From Chara braunii (Eukaryota; Streptophyta; Charophyceae; Charales; Characeae), in contig BFEA01000013.1 in NCBI GenBank assembly GCA_003427395.1, forward strand, positions 5,292,052 through 5,356,051: a stretch of 64,000 nucleotides of DNA, in the 5' to 3' direction. A program made the translations under genes and the position numbers. Below the pieces are notes generated by a model. That model worked only from the letters and a program-made list of their open reading frames with translations. It was not told the origin of the DNA and ran no database searches. Of the stretch, positions 45,622 through 56,848 are shown piece after piece (positions within the stretch are counted from its first letter, which is position 1; each line of letters begins with the position of its first letter).

Positions 45622-48053
45622 CCCGTGCATGAATCAGGAATATCCGACCTGACTCTAGATCAGGGACAATCAATCTATCAATTGATTGATCAATCGGTTG
45701 TTTGATTGATTGATTGATTGATTTGTCATGAGTGATTGATTGTGCGAGGCACAAGTCCCCGATGTGCCCCTTTTCCCCCTGTAAGCAGCACAGTCGGCCG
45801 CCCTAAGTGGAGGCAGGCGCGACGGAGGCCAAGAGGCCTATTTTTCGGCTACCACGGAACTGGGGAAATTCAGGCAGTTGCGCAGCGCCAGGTGGTTGAG
45901 AGTGCCCAGGCCCAGGCTGCCTTTTTCGTACGTAACTGAGGCAGACCATGGGCCAGGTACACAACAAGGGCCGAACACAGGCCGTGGGCAGTTGGGCACA
46001 GACAACCGTCACAGGCCCTGGGCCTGATTCGTTTGGACCGAGGCTTAACATCTTCGGGCCTACCAGAAGCTTCTGGGCAGGGGCCCAACGCATGCAGGCC
46101 ACAGGCAGCAGGCAGGCCACTTCCATTTAGGGAAGTGCCTGCCCTTGCATTTGGCATTCGGGCACTGGCTGCATGCTGCGCAAGCGCTGCTGTGCTAATC
46201 GCTGGCTAGGTTCACGAGCTGACGGGCGAGCTGGAAGAGCAGGCAACCATAACTGAGCTGGGCTGCGCAATGATGGATGGGGCGCATGATGGTCCTTGGT
46301 TGCATGTGGCATTTGTGAGTGGGGGATCGAGGTTGTGAGTGATACGAGAGACGTACCTGGTGCTTGAGGCGAACGACATTGGTCGAGATCTGTACTTCGG
46401 GGAGCTGTTGATGTCACCAGCGGCATTGTAGATATGCTAGATAGGATCTGCCATTTGTAGTCTGGGCGCAAAGCGCCTGGTAGGATGTTGATGTTGGTTC
46501 ATCGTTGATGATGATGGGACTATTCTGACATTGTCACTTGTGAGCTTTTACTGTGCACCTATTTGTGGAACTCATGTTGCACTAAGGTCAATGCACAAGA
46601 TTCCTTCATTAAGTGAACTATCGACCGTAATGATGATCGATTGTCCACGAAAGAGTAGTAATTCATTCTGCTTGTGGTTGGAGGTCACAACTATCTGGTT
46701 ACATGTGTGAGATGTTGCTTGGTTTTTGGAATTCGCTATCGTTCATTTTCCTTGCAATTTGGTATTAGGGCTGTAGTACGGTCCGCTAATCTGGAGCTTG
46801 TCTTCTGCCTATACGGTACATGCACGTGGTCTGCTGGGTGAGCGGCCATGGGAGGCGTGTAGTGATGAGGGTGAAGGCAAGCTGGCGACCCAGGTGGAGA
46901 GGGGTATCGCCAGGAAGGTTAAGTGGTGATTATTGGGTGTTTGCAGTGTGATGAGGACTATTTGGTGTGTGAATGATGCTGAGGTGGAACGACAGTGTAA
47001 TGCTGGTTGTGCCGAAGCAGCGATTCGCCATCACAATCGACAGCAGGTCATCTCGTGAGAATATCTGTGGTTGGGGGTCTCTTTTGAGGTACGTTGCTCT
47101 TAACCTTGTCTACCCCCTTTGACACTTCTTACCGTGAGGATGTGTGTTCTCTCTTGAGAGTCCTCTCATGTGAGGAGTTGAGTGCGCTCAACCTTGGGAG
47201 TTGGTATTGTTCACGAGGATCATCTGGAAGGAGAGGGCGGAGCTATCTAAAGGGCCCTAGTTGAAGCATTTGGTCACGGTCACCATGCCAACCCATCGGG
47301 AGTAGAGCACATGCTTTGCTGCTTTGTCCTTTGTTTGCCTACTGCGCCGATTGATGGGTTAGGAGGGGCAGGCCAGCCTTACAAGGGAGACGAGTATTGG
47401 GAGTCTATAAATAAGCACCGACGGGGTACCTTCCATTGCTTGTGATCGTCGTTCTGTCTGCGACGTTAAACAATTCCTTAGTACTTGGGGGGCTGTGCTT
47501 AAATGCCTCTTGGTCAGCCAATCGGTCGGTGTAAGGCTCGTTGCACGCGAGGGTAAATTTTGTGCACGGCTGGCCAGCTCAGCATAGACTCCGGGCACAG
47601 GGGTGGGCCGTGTGCATACCTTTCGACATGCACTCTATCTGGATCGCTGAGGAAAGCTGATGTACTGACAATCAGGAGAACTGAGGGAGGGGTAGATTCA
47701 AGGCGATAAGTTTGGGACAAATTCCATTCTGCCAACAGCCCAACAAATGATTCTATTTTTATTTTGGTTAGTTAGATGTTACATCCATTGACATCTGACA
47801 GACAACATAGGTAGAGCAATTTCTCCTCGTCAACTTTTTGTTTGCGGACTAGTAAAGTAAATCGTTTGTAGGAATCTGAACTTACCCGTTGGACCCAACT
47901 GTGTATACTCTGACATAGCCACCAATTAATTATTCATTTATTTTAAATTGGTCTATGCAATATGCTGCGGTAGGTGTCAAGAGTGTTCTAGTGCAGATTG
48001 TCTACAGTGTTGTAGCTTATGAGCGACAGGGAGGTACATAACCCAGACGAATC
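45622..48053. other. No gene recognised; possible 5' region of element C
   Basis: A GC-rich, inverted-repeat-rich part at 45780-46260 (for example CAGGCC/GGCCTG near 46011) is followed by unremarkable sequence. A TATA-like CTATAAATA at about 47404 could be the promoter of the LTR of element C, but I found no second copy of this region in the window, so its LTR is not defined. Confidence 0.4.
47404..47412 (+). promoter_or_regulatory. Possible TATA box
   Basis: CTATAAATA lies about 650 bases upstream of the first gag-like frame of element C. It is supported only by the motif and position. Confidence 0.25.
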
Positions 48054-49640
48054 TTGCCATCGGCGAGACGCCCGTTGGCCCACGTGGCATTAGGACCCGA
48101 AGGTGACATATTTTTGTTCCGCCAGCTTAGGGAGAGACAGCAGCAGCAGCGGAGAGGTAGTTCCGCAGAGGCAAGCAGGGTATTCGCAAGCGAAGCCGCT
48201 ACTTCAGCAGCCATGGCCATAGCTGTGCAGCAAAGCTCCCAGGCCAGTAGTTCAGGGACTGTAGGGGCGACGATTGCACATACCCCGAGTCAGTCTGTTG
48301 GCGTCATGGCAAGCCGGCAGTTAGTGTTGACCCCTGAGGAGGTCGCCATACAACGAGCAGCTGCTCGTGAGGTACAACTACAACATGCTTTAGGAGAGAT
48401 AAAGGCAGAGAAAGAAAGAATGACCAGGAGAAGATCGAGGATGCAGCGGAGACAAGCAGGCATTAGTGAGTTAGAGGGGATTGACCTGACAAATATGGAT
48501 GATGATGTGAGGACCGTACGGACAATCCTGCTAGATGTAGTGGAAATGCAGACCACCAGACGACTCTCTTACAGGACATGCAGCAGAGCATGGTTGTGCT
48601 GGTCGGGCACGTTCAGGCAGCACTACAACGATCGGGGCCCGGTGCTTGGCCTGTGGTACAACCTCCTTTTGTTACACTGGTGACTGGGGTATCCCTATTT
48701 GTAGTCCGTCCAACATCGGTACAGGCCGCTTCCCTAGGTATGCCTTTGACGGGCGGGTTCTCAGCAGGTCCTAGTGTGTAGATTCCTGTACAGACAGTGT
48801 ATACCCAACCTCCATTACAGACTGCCGTAACTGGGCACCCTGCTGTCTCGCAACAAGCACAGCGGCAGGGCATACAACCCCAACAGCAGCTAGTGCAGCA
48901 CCCTGCACCCCAGGGTCCAGAACTTGGAGTGGCGCAGGTACTGGGACGAGGCCAGTGGGTTCCAAAGACTGCCATCGCCTCCCCTAAACCCTTCTCAGGG
49001 GATAAGAGGGGCAAAGACCTTGACACGTGGTCGAGGTCAGTGCCAGTCTACGTAAAGTGCAAGTTAACCTTGCCGCACGAGGAACTGCTTGTGGCTGCCT
49101 CCTACTTAGAGGGGAGTGCAACAAGATGGTTAAGCGGGTTAGTACAATTATAGGGATTCGGTCACGACTTCCGCGCTTGGGTAGTCAACAAGAAACTGGA
49201 TGACTTTCTCAAGTTGTGGAAGAAAGGCGGCATGAACCTCAGGAGGCCCAAAAGGCCAGTGATGCGATCCTGACTTTGAGCTCTAGGGTGTTCAAGTCAG
49301 TAAGGGATGCCACAGACGCAGTGGAGCGTCTGATCTCTGTACCTGGAGTGCGCTATGACCCCAAAATCTTACTTACCACTTACCTGAGGTGTCTTCCCAT
49401 GCCACTCAGAAATCAGTTGGCGGGTGAGGCAAACATCAATATGCACAACTTTCCCTTTTTTAGCAAGAAGGCCCTAGACCTAGAAGCAAAGATAGGGCAT
49501 GGACACCAACCCACGACGGATGGAAGGAAGAAGGCACTGCCTCCTAATTTGAAGGTGAAGGGTTGCATTATGTTTGTCGACAACGATGGTTCCACCATTA
49601 AGTTAGAGGACGACTACGAGGAGGGAGTAGGTTCAGAGGC
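48054..49640 (+). pseudogene. Gag of element C, 5' part
   Basis: Three frames in order (48054-48683, 48797-49153, 49216 on) make up one gag. First comes a Gln/Arg/Ala-rich coiled-coil region (AIQRAAAREVQLQHALGEIK, MTRRRSRMQRRQAGISELEG), then a Gln/Pro-rich linker. The capsid follows: KPFSGDKRGKDLDTW, VYVKCKLTLPHEELLVAASY, EGSATRWLSGLVQL, AVERLISVPGVRYDPKILLT, YLRCLPMPLRNQL and GCIMFVDNDGSTIKLEDDYE. The breaks between frames are a stop or small indels. Coding similarity stops near 49640, where X copy 2 begins. The gag C-terminus reappears at 57632. Confidence 0.85.
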
Positions 49641-50095
49641 GGTGTCGAGCGCGTCGGTCCGGCACCGCACAAGGCAGCGCGGGACTATCCTGACCGCGTC
49701 ACGCAGGAGTTGGTTTTTAAATCCTCGTCGCGAATATGCATGGAGCTTTCGCAAGCTGCTCCGGCCGAGTGCGCCAGCCATACCTCTCGCAAGCCCCTAC
49801 GACAGGATAAGACCTACGCGAGGCACGACTTACCTCTACCTTACGGGAGTTGTCACCTCCCTTCGGTGGGCGTATCCCCGCCGAGCTACCAGTCCACAGT
49901 ACGAAAGCTAATCAGCTGCGATCGCAGAGGTGGACCAGTCGAGGGCGTTTCTCGTTCATTGTAGCAGAGGGGGGTACACGCGGTAATACGCCTCTATCGG
50001 ACCCGCACGCGAACCGACAGCTTGGGGGGCTGAAGTCCCAAGTGCGACTTGTCGTCGGTCGACTAGGACACATCCCACACGCCACGTGCGCACCA
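49640..50095 (+). repeat. Start block of X, copy 2
   Basis: Partner of 12240-12650 (minus). It contains GGGAG/CTCCC arms around TTGTCAC near 49845 at the place where copy 1 has a GC-rich inverted repeat. Confidence 0.8.
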
Positions 50096-50099
50096 CTGT

Positions 50100-50650
50100 A
50101 AAGAACATAAAAATAAAAACACATGCATATATACAAACATATACGAAACGACAGAGGACAAACAACGCGACAACACTCCTAGTCCCTTAGTAGCCATCCC
50201 ATAACTCTCCGATGCGGAAATCGGATAGGTGTCGCGCGCAAGACTTAGTATAGAACCGCGCAGACACAGGGCTAACTTATATCGACTCCCAATGCAAGCG
50301 TACGCAATGATGGCGCTCTATGTAGTACCCATACTCATGCGGCCCTCGTTAATCTCAAGGGTCGCATTCGACACTCAAGTGTCGGCTGACAAGCGCCTTG
50401 AGAGAATAATCTCTAGACGCTGGACAACCGCCGAGCGCGGTTGAGAACCACACCCTCTTCGGCACCCTACGGAGAGTGGGTGGTACACAGGTTCATACTT
50501 GTGGTGGCAATCGTCTCTTATCGCCCTGGAGACCTGCTCCATCATTTAGGGTCTGGAGAGAAGTCAAGGGGGTTGACTTTGACGGCTGTCACAGACTACA
50601 ACGTCCAACTATAGAACTCTGAAAAGCAAAGCATAAAAGGGGATCTCCCT
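50100..50650 (+). repeat. Consecutive-hairpin block of X, copy 2
   Basis: In order: CGACAC/GTGTCG around TCAA (50369-50384). Then GCG-CT-GAGA/TCTC-AG-CGC with two single mismatches (50393-50420). Then AACCGC/GCGGTT around CGAGC (50426-50442). Then a longer arm pair beginning ACCAC and ending GTGGT (about 50447-50484). The compact chain of stems resembles a structured RNA. Copy 1 has hairpins at matching positions. Confidence 0.7.
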
Positions 50651-51519
50651 TTTCTCTCAAAAATAGAATCTGTTTAACCCTTACGCACGGTCACAATAGG
50701 CCTTGCGAAAACACTCAAGCCATAAACATATATACAGTTTGTTACAACCCCTCGTTTGTTGTCCTCTTCTCCCTCTCTGCCTACGGTTTACCGAGCAGTT
50801 CTATTTGACGATATATATACATATATGAATAAGGGTTATTAATATAGGACGATCACTTCTCACAGTCACAGTGGGACTCCTCTGAGCCATATATATGTGA
50901 TCAAAGCCAGCCATATCCAAAGTCCGAACCACAAACATACCTGCAATCACATCAAAGATCCAACAAAAGTCCACGCACTACACGGGGTCAACTTCAACCA
51001 TTCTCTGCCCTCGTACCCCTTGCTTTAGCCATACAAACCTCAACCTTAGCGCACCCTCCCAGCAATAAAATACTCAGTATCTTTGTTAAATGGCCGTTCA
51101 ATAAAGTCCGGGTAAAAACACAATGAAACAGATTAAACCACAGGGCTAAAGCCTTTGGGTTGAGTGGCAAGAGTGGATTGGAGTTGAATCGTAAATCGAT
51201 GAATCGGCAGCTGACCTGTTATCAGTGATAACAGAAGATGATCCTCGTAGGATCAAGCTGAAACTAGTCCAGATGCTGAATCAATCGAACAAGAAGACCT
51301 GTAACACAAGACAGGTCAATCCCCAAGCTAAATCTATAAGTCTATGGCTAATAATCTCCATATCACAATCTTGCTCAAAATCATTCCATCTAACTAAGTC
51401 TAAGTCTAAGCAAATGCCAACAGAAGGGAAAACCCTGGCAAAATCTCCTCTATACAGAGTGGATCGCCATAATCGCCACCTGTCAAAACATAATCTAACT
51501 CCTTCAAACTAAGGAAATT
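50651..51519 (+). other. Interior of X copy 2, AT-rich, nothing recognised
   Basis: Contains a short TATATATA run near 50810-50825 and no supported ORF. Confidence 0.4.
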
Positions 51520-52045
51520 TCGACAGCGCTTCCCGTAAGAAAAGTGCCTTTTCAGAATTTATATCAGCTCGAATATAAACTCAGAAATAATCTTTGACTT
51601 TCCAGAGTCAAATTTTGTCTAACTCCCTGAACTAGCAAAAATTTGGACAGCACTCCCTTTGGAAAAGGAGACTTTCCAAATTTGTACCAAGTCAGATATG
51701 AACTCAAACATAAAATTTGAGTTCAATTAAGACAAAATTTAATTAACTCCTTAGATTTGTAAAAAATTCGGCAGCGCTTCGCGTAGAGAAAGTGCTATTC
51801 AAGATTTATACAAAGCTAAGTTCAGAATTTGAAGTGACTTCGATTTTTCAAAGTCTAGTTTTGTCTAAGTCCTTGAATTAGCAAAAACTTGGGCAGCACT
51901 CCCTTTAGAAAAGGAGATGTTCCCGATTTTTACTAAGCAAAAAAGTCAGAAAAATTAGACCCTAAAAAAAAGACAAAGTCTGACTAACTCCTTGGTTTTG
52001 TTGAAATTTTGGCACGCTTCCCGTAAAGAAAGTGGCTTACCAAGA
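51520..52045 (+). repeat. Hairpin array V of X, copy 2
   Basis: Five units about 122 bases apart, each a hairpin after a word close to AATTTCGGCAGC. Arms are GCGCTT/AAGTGC (51526-51547), CTCC-TTT/AAAGGAG (51653-51670), AGCGCTT-C/GAAAGTGCT (51773-51796) and CTCC-TTT/AAAGGAG (51899-51916). A weaker one lies at about 52012. Two stem types alternate. Copy 1 has the same lead word with further arm spellings. Confidence 0.8.
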
Positions 52046-52310
52046 TTTATACAAGGCCAAGTATAACAAAAGATCCCAGAAAAATGCAGAAATTGACCTT
52101 AGTAAAATAAACTTAGCTCAGAAAATGCAGGAACGTGGCGAGTAACTAAAGCAACTACCTACCAAACTGAAACTCAAATTGAGTAGTAGCCTCACTCAGT
52201 CACATGCAGGCCAAACCACAGATGTAATTACTCTCCCCAGCCCAAGTTTATCCGAACAAACAATATTTCAATGATTTAACCCCTTATACCCAGCTTACAT
52301 AAGGCGTAAA
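52046..52310 (+). other. Interior of X copy 2, nothing recognised
   Basis: Joins arrays V and S. No ORF. Confidence 0.4.
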
Positions 52311-53090
52311 GTCAGGCCACCCAAACTTATGGGACATACGTGACCCAACCATTAAGTATACACAAAACAGAGGGCACAACAACTTTTCTCTTCTTTGAGC
52401 ATATGACTAAGCCACCCTAATCGCCTTGAACTGTTTAAATATCCAAGTTATATATACCTCTCTGAACTTGATCTTCAAAGTGGTCGTAGGACTGAGCCAT
52501 TCATCTTAGAAACAATGCTCAACCGACCCAAGTTACCTTCGGATCGTGATAGGGCTATAGTCAGGTCACCCTGACTTATGGGACCCTGCCTGACTAGCCT
52601 GTTCATAGATAAGATAGTAATAGAATATAGCCAAGTTGTAACCTTTGCGTTCCAGCACGTGCGAGGTTTTGAGCCAGACCACCTGAACTTACAGAACAGT
52701 TTGGCTCTCTGCCTGGTTTGTTCCTCTCTGATCCAATCTGTGTGGCATTGGGCTAGACCATCTAAACTTATAGAATGGTCTGCCCTCTGTCAAGTTCATT
52801 TTCCCAGAATAATACAGGAAGAGGCTGAGCCACCTAAACTTATAGAATGGCTCAGACCTTCTCGTTCAGAACCAAATAAACAGAGGAAAAAAAAGGCAAC
52901 CAAAGCACCTGAACTTACAGAATGTACTTGGTCCCTGAAAAAGTCAATCACAATTGGCCCTCGCAAGTCAGAGCAACCAGATCACCTAAACTTATAGAAC
53001 GGCCTGATTCTCAAAGCAATTCAAAAATAAACATAACACTGGGCCTTCCCAAACTTATGAAACTGGTCACAACCTTTAGTTGACCCAGTC
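52311..53090 (+). repeat. Hairpin array S: fixed loop, covarying arms
   Basis: Nine units, mostly 66-80 bases apart, share the core ACTTA and have different outer arms that still pair. The arms are TGAGC-ATT/AATGCTCA (52493-52521), GGCTA-GTCAGG/CCTGACTAGCC (52553-52599) and GAGCCAGAC/GTTTGGCTC (52671-52707). They continue with GGGC-AGACCA/TGGTCTGCCC (52750-52785), CTGAGCCA/TGGCTCAG (52825-52855) and ACCAA/TTGGT (52899-52932). A bulged stem lies at 52971-53012. An inner stem around AACTTA is CTG/CAG in two units and CTA/TAG in three; two others have CCC/GGG. Confidence 0.9.
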
Positions 53091-53339
53091 AAACCCATGC
53101 AATAATGCCTTCCTCCCATCCTTCCCTAGATGCAATCCCTTTTTTTTCACAATCTGCTTTCTTGCGATCAACAAAACGGAAACTGAGATTGCACAAGCAT
53201 TCTTTTATTTAATCTGGTTCAAGTCCTGAAAGTCAAACTCAAAGTCAACGATAAGATACATGCAGCATACTCAGTCAAAACACAACGGGTAGTACAGATA
53301 GGGGCTATAACCTGGGTTTATAGAAAGAAAGCAATGGTT
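53091..53339 (+). other. Interior of X copy 2, nothing recognised
   Basis: No ORF or repeat of note. Confidence 0.4.
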
Positions 53340-53610
53340 ACCTTTCAATTCCCTGCCTCTAGAACCTCGCGTAGGTTCCGGTAGAGCTCCCGCAATCGAT
53401 GGGTTGACTCCCCACAGAGTGTTGCTGCGGTCCTACGGATTGCAATCCCGCCTGCCACCGTCCTCTCAGAACAAGATTAGACTTAGACTTAGAAAGACAG
53501 AAGTAGAGGCTTCAGACTCTCGAGATACAGGAGAGGGACAACTCAACTCCCAGGAGAGGGCCTCGATATCTTCCCGCGCCTGAGGGCCCCGCAATGGTGA
53601 CCAAAGATGT
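53340..53610 (+). repeat. Conserved block of X, copy 2
   Basis: Partner of 8930-9200 (minus) and one of the best conserved parts of X. Hairpin GAACCT/AGGTTC at 53362-53378 corresponds to GAG-CCC/GGG-CTC in copy 1. Confidence 0.75.
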
Positions 53611-55060
53611 GCAGCCGTTGAACAAACCGAAGTCAAATTGTTGGGTATCAACCTTTTGACGACCTCTCAGTCCTCAATAATGACCTTCTCGTGGTCACCT
53701 AGTTCGTCCCCCAAGCCATAGCAACCATGCGCCGCTGTTATGTTGAAACAAAAATGCACCAGCAGTCCGCCGGCGCTGCGTGCTCTGCAATCGTGTAGCT
53801 TGCACCTGTCGCACAACCCAGCAGTATGTAGCAGCTTGCTAACACGCGCGCTTGGCAGCCGTGCTCAGCAGCGTATGGTCACACACTTCGTCACCAGCGA
53901 CTACTCGAACTCTGCAATCAGCAGCATACTCCTGCTCAACCCACTGCCCTGTAGCAATCCGTACTGAGATCAACAACACTAGCGGCACCCTACCCCCAGA
54001 CCCTTGTGGCTGACTCCTCTACTTCAATCATTGGACGGGCAGTGCGCAGGGCAACAGGCAAGTACACAGTCTAGCGGCTTGCCTATAGCCTCTCACTACC
54101 TCGTTTATCAGTCCGAACAATACCTCGGCCACCGTCAGGTCCGCAGTCTCCGTAACTGGCCTGCCGCTCCTACTGCTTCAACGATGTGAGCTGCCCACGC
54201 AAGTCAGGTAAGCTTTCAATCGCTCCTCCATGCTATCCCATACCGCAAGATGAGTAGCGCACTCGCTAGCCAACAATCCCACAATCCCCTCTCCTGTTTG
54301 CTGCGCCCGCACCATAGACTCAGTAGCGCGCTCGCAGAACTATATCTCAACAAAATACGGTATTCATACCCACGTATTACCGCGCCTCAATCAGTGGTGC
54401 GCGCCGCTAGCCTTGGTCAAGTGCAGGAGCGATGCATAATGTCAACAACAGTGCTCTGCCAGCAGCGGCTCACCAACCCCTTGATGATGACGCATAGACG
54501 CCTGCAACAGTCCGTACGCAGTCAAATGACCCAACAGTCAGCGTCCAGCAACCTGTAGCAGCCTGTGCACTGCTGGCCGACAGCAGTCTCACCCGCTGTG
54601 AAGCGTGCCCAGTGGGCACAGGCACCGACTCCCCGCCCCGTCCTCACTTTACTCACCCCTCTGTTCGTCGAGGCGAGCACTGCCCCTACCAGGTGAGTAA
54701 GTATTGTCCGTTCGCGGTCTCACCCTCCGGTTGGCGCCGTAGCTCGACTTCCTGTTCATCCCTCATTGCCAGTTCTCGAGTTAAGTTTACATTCTCTCTC
54801 CGTGCGTGCACGTGTGCTGTCATATCTGCGATATGCCAACTTGTGTCAATTGGCCCCCGAGATCATAACTCTGTGAGGCAGTGGTAATGAGATGAGGAGC
54901 AATAGTTATCAATGGAGCACCTTCCCTCCTTCGCCCCGCTGCGCTTACTTCACGCGTTGCCGCACACACTTCCTTCGACAGTGCTGAGTGAGGCTCGAAT
55001 GAATCTTTCGCTAGAATGCGGATAGATATATTCCGAAATCTCTAAATCATCTTTCGTCCC
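53611..55060 (+). other. Interior of X copy 2, no gene recognised
   Basis: CAGCAG-rich and AGTAGCGCACTCGC-like words recur at 53760-54400, perhaps the worn counterpart of arrays in copy 1. ORFs of up to 102 codons have no domain. Confidence 0.4.
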
Positions 55061-55142
55061 GGGGCGCAGCCCCTAACGTTGCTCCTGGTCAAGTTACGAA
55101 TCTCCAGACGAAACTAACACCACTATCATGCTCACAACACTC

Positions 55143-55930
55143 AAAACCCCCCTGTTTTGAGTCTCTCCCCGCCCGTTTTCAACGAGGAACGGTCCAGGTC
55201 GACCTCTTCTACTCGTATCACTTCTCCCCCATCGCCATCTCCACACACTAACGTTCTTCTACTAACTCTTTCTCCTAACTTATCACTCACACTATCGACG
55301 AATATGGATTCGCCCGACCTTAAAACCCCCGGTTAGCCTCTTTTACTGCCTCCATCCATGGAGAAACAGCCATGCAGTAGCTCTTTCCGCTGTAGCCATC
55401 TCCCACTCATGGTTGGTAGTATCACACGCAACCCCTATCACGAACCCCGACCTATTTACGACTCAAGTGCGAAGTCTGATGCTGCCATCAGATTCGCCCG
55501 ACCTTAAAACCCCCGGCTAGCCTCTTTGCCTCCATCCATGGAGAAACAGCCATGCAGTAACTCTTTCCGTTGTAGCCATCTCCCACTCGTCATTGGTAGT
55601 ATCACACGCAACCCCTATCACTAACCCCGAGCTATTTACGACTCAAGTGCGAAATCTGATGCTGCCATCAGATTCGCCATGCCATAAAACCCCAATTTTG
55701 AGCTTTATCTCGCCCGATTCCGTTAGGGAACGGGCGAGTTAGGATCTTCTCCTTTCTGCCATAGTTGCATGCCCCGATAGTTTCGCGCGGCATTTTTCTC
55801 TCCTACCTCCTAACTAACTATCTTATTGCCAAAACTAACAGTGAAATCGACTCCACCCTACTCTAAAACCCCCAAATCGCCTCTTTCCCTGCCCGATTCG
55901 ATGAAGGAACGGGCGGGCTACGGTTTTCTT
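55143..55930 (+). repeat. Tandem hairpin array T (about 180-base units)
   Basis: AAAACCCC starts units at 55143, 55322, 55506, 55686 and 55865. Each is followed within 25-50 bases by an inverted repeat. The clearest is CTCGCCCG-a-TTCC/GGAACGGGCGAG around GTTAG (55709-55738, 12 pairs and a bulge). Others are GCCCG-a-TTC/GAACGGGC (55891-55914) and CCGTT/AACGG (55173-55192). Units two and three carry CTCC/GGAG inside ACTGC/GCAGT instead. Confidence 0.8.
55311..55674 (+). repeat. Recent 184/180-base tandem duplication inside array T
   Basis: CGCCCGACCTTAAAACC starts at 55311 and 55495. The units differ at few positions and by a four-base TTAC deletion. Both end CTGATGCTGCCATCAGATTC, itself an inverted repeat (CTGATG/CATCAG). 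Confidence 0.9.
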
Positions 55931-56848
55931 TCCCTCTCTTCGTCTTCGTTTCTCACCATCTCCGACTTCCTCCGTACCCGGCGCAAAACCCTGCCAGGTT
56001 CATTCATCCTTTCTCGCCCCCCTTTCACTGCTTCTTGCCTCTCCCGTTCTGCATCTTGGGATTCGCTCCTACTCTATCCCTTCTCAGTCGATTCCATCAT
56101 GCTCCATGTGAGTTGGCTACTCCTTTCCTGCATGCATCAGGCGTAGCCCCTCGTCCAGGTTCAGACCATTCTCCTTCCTGCTGCCCGCTCTCCTTTCATG
56201 CTGCCTACTCCGTTGCCTGGCGCTCCGCTCTCTACCTCCGCACTCCCCCTCTCTTCCCTCGTTCGCTGCGCCTCGCTTCCTGTCTACTCCTTCCCGTTAA
56301 CGCAGTGCCTGGCCGTAGCGGTCCGCGACGGCCGGAGTAGTTCGGTCAGACGATATTTCGAAAAATGGTTGACCCCATGACAGCTTAGTGTCGCTGCAAC
56401 CATTCACCCGGTTCACCATGCCTCGTTCTGCATAGGCAGCACCCACCGCTGTGCACCACGCCTCCCCTCGGCAGAGCCCGCTACCTCTTCGAAGCCCCCA
56501 AAGGTCGAGCTCCCATGCTGGTGGCGGACTGTGGCATCGGGGGCGTGCCCCCTGCTGCAGCCCTATAGCCTGGTCCTAGGAGCCATGGACCCCAATGCGA
56601 ATTCGTTGTGGTAGTAGCAAATATTCAACTGAATCCTGAAAACCAAAGTGGGGGAAGGGCTTCGCGCGGCTAATTTCTGCAGCCCGCTGCATACCCTGAT
56701 GCATGGCCCACCCCCTTTTTGCGTCTCACGGGCACGCACACCCGCAAGCCCCTCACGACATATCACGACGGGGTGGTCGACACATCCGCAAAGGGTCCGC
56801 GCCACCCGGATTTTCTCCTTCTCGTGGGCTAATCATCCACCGGCTTGC
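55931..56848 (+). other. Interior of X copy 2, no gene recognised
   Basis: Pyrimidine-rich and CTCC-rich, with ORFs lacking domains. It is likely the counterpart of the purine-rich part of copy 1, which lies in the opposite orientation. Confidence 0.4.

Noticed and set aside
50805-50825. TATATATA run as a promoter
   Set aside because: It lies inside non-coding X sequence in an AT-rich stretch with no transcript unit to assign.
52311-53090. CRISPR array
   Set aside because: Units have conserved loops and variable arms rather than identical repeats and unrelated spacers. The setting is eukaryotic and no cas genes are present.
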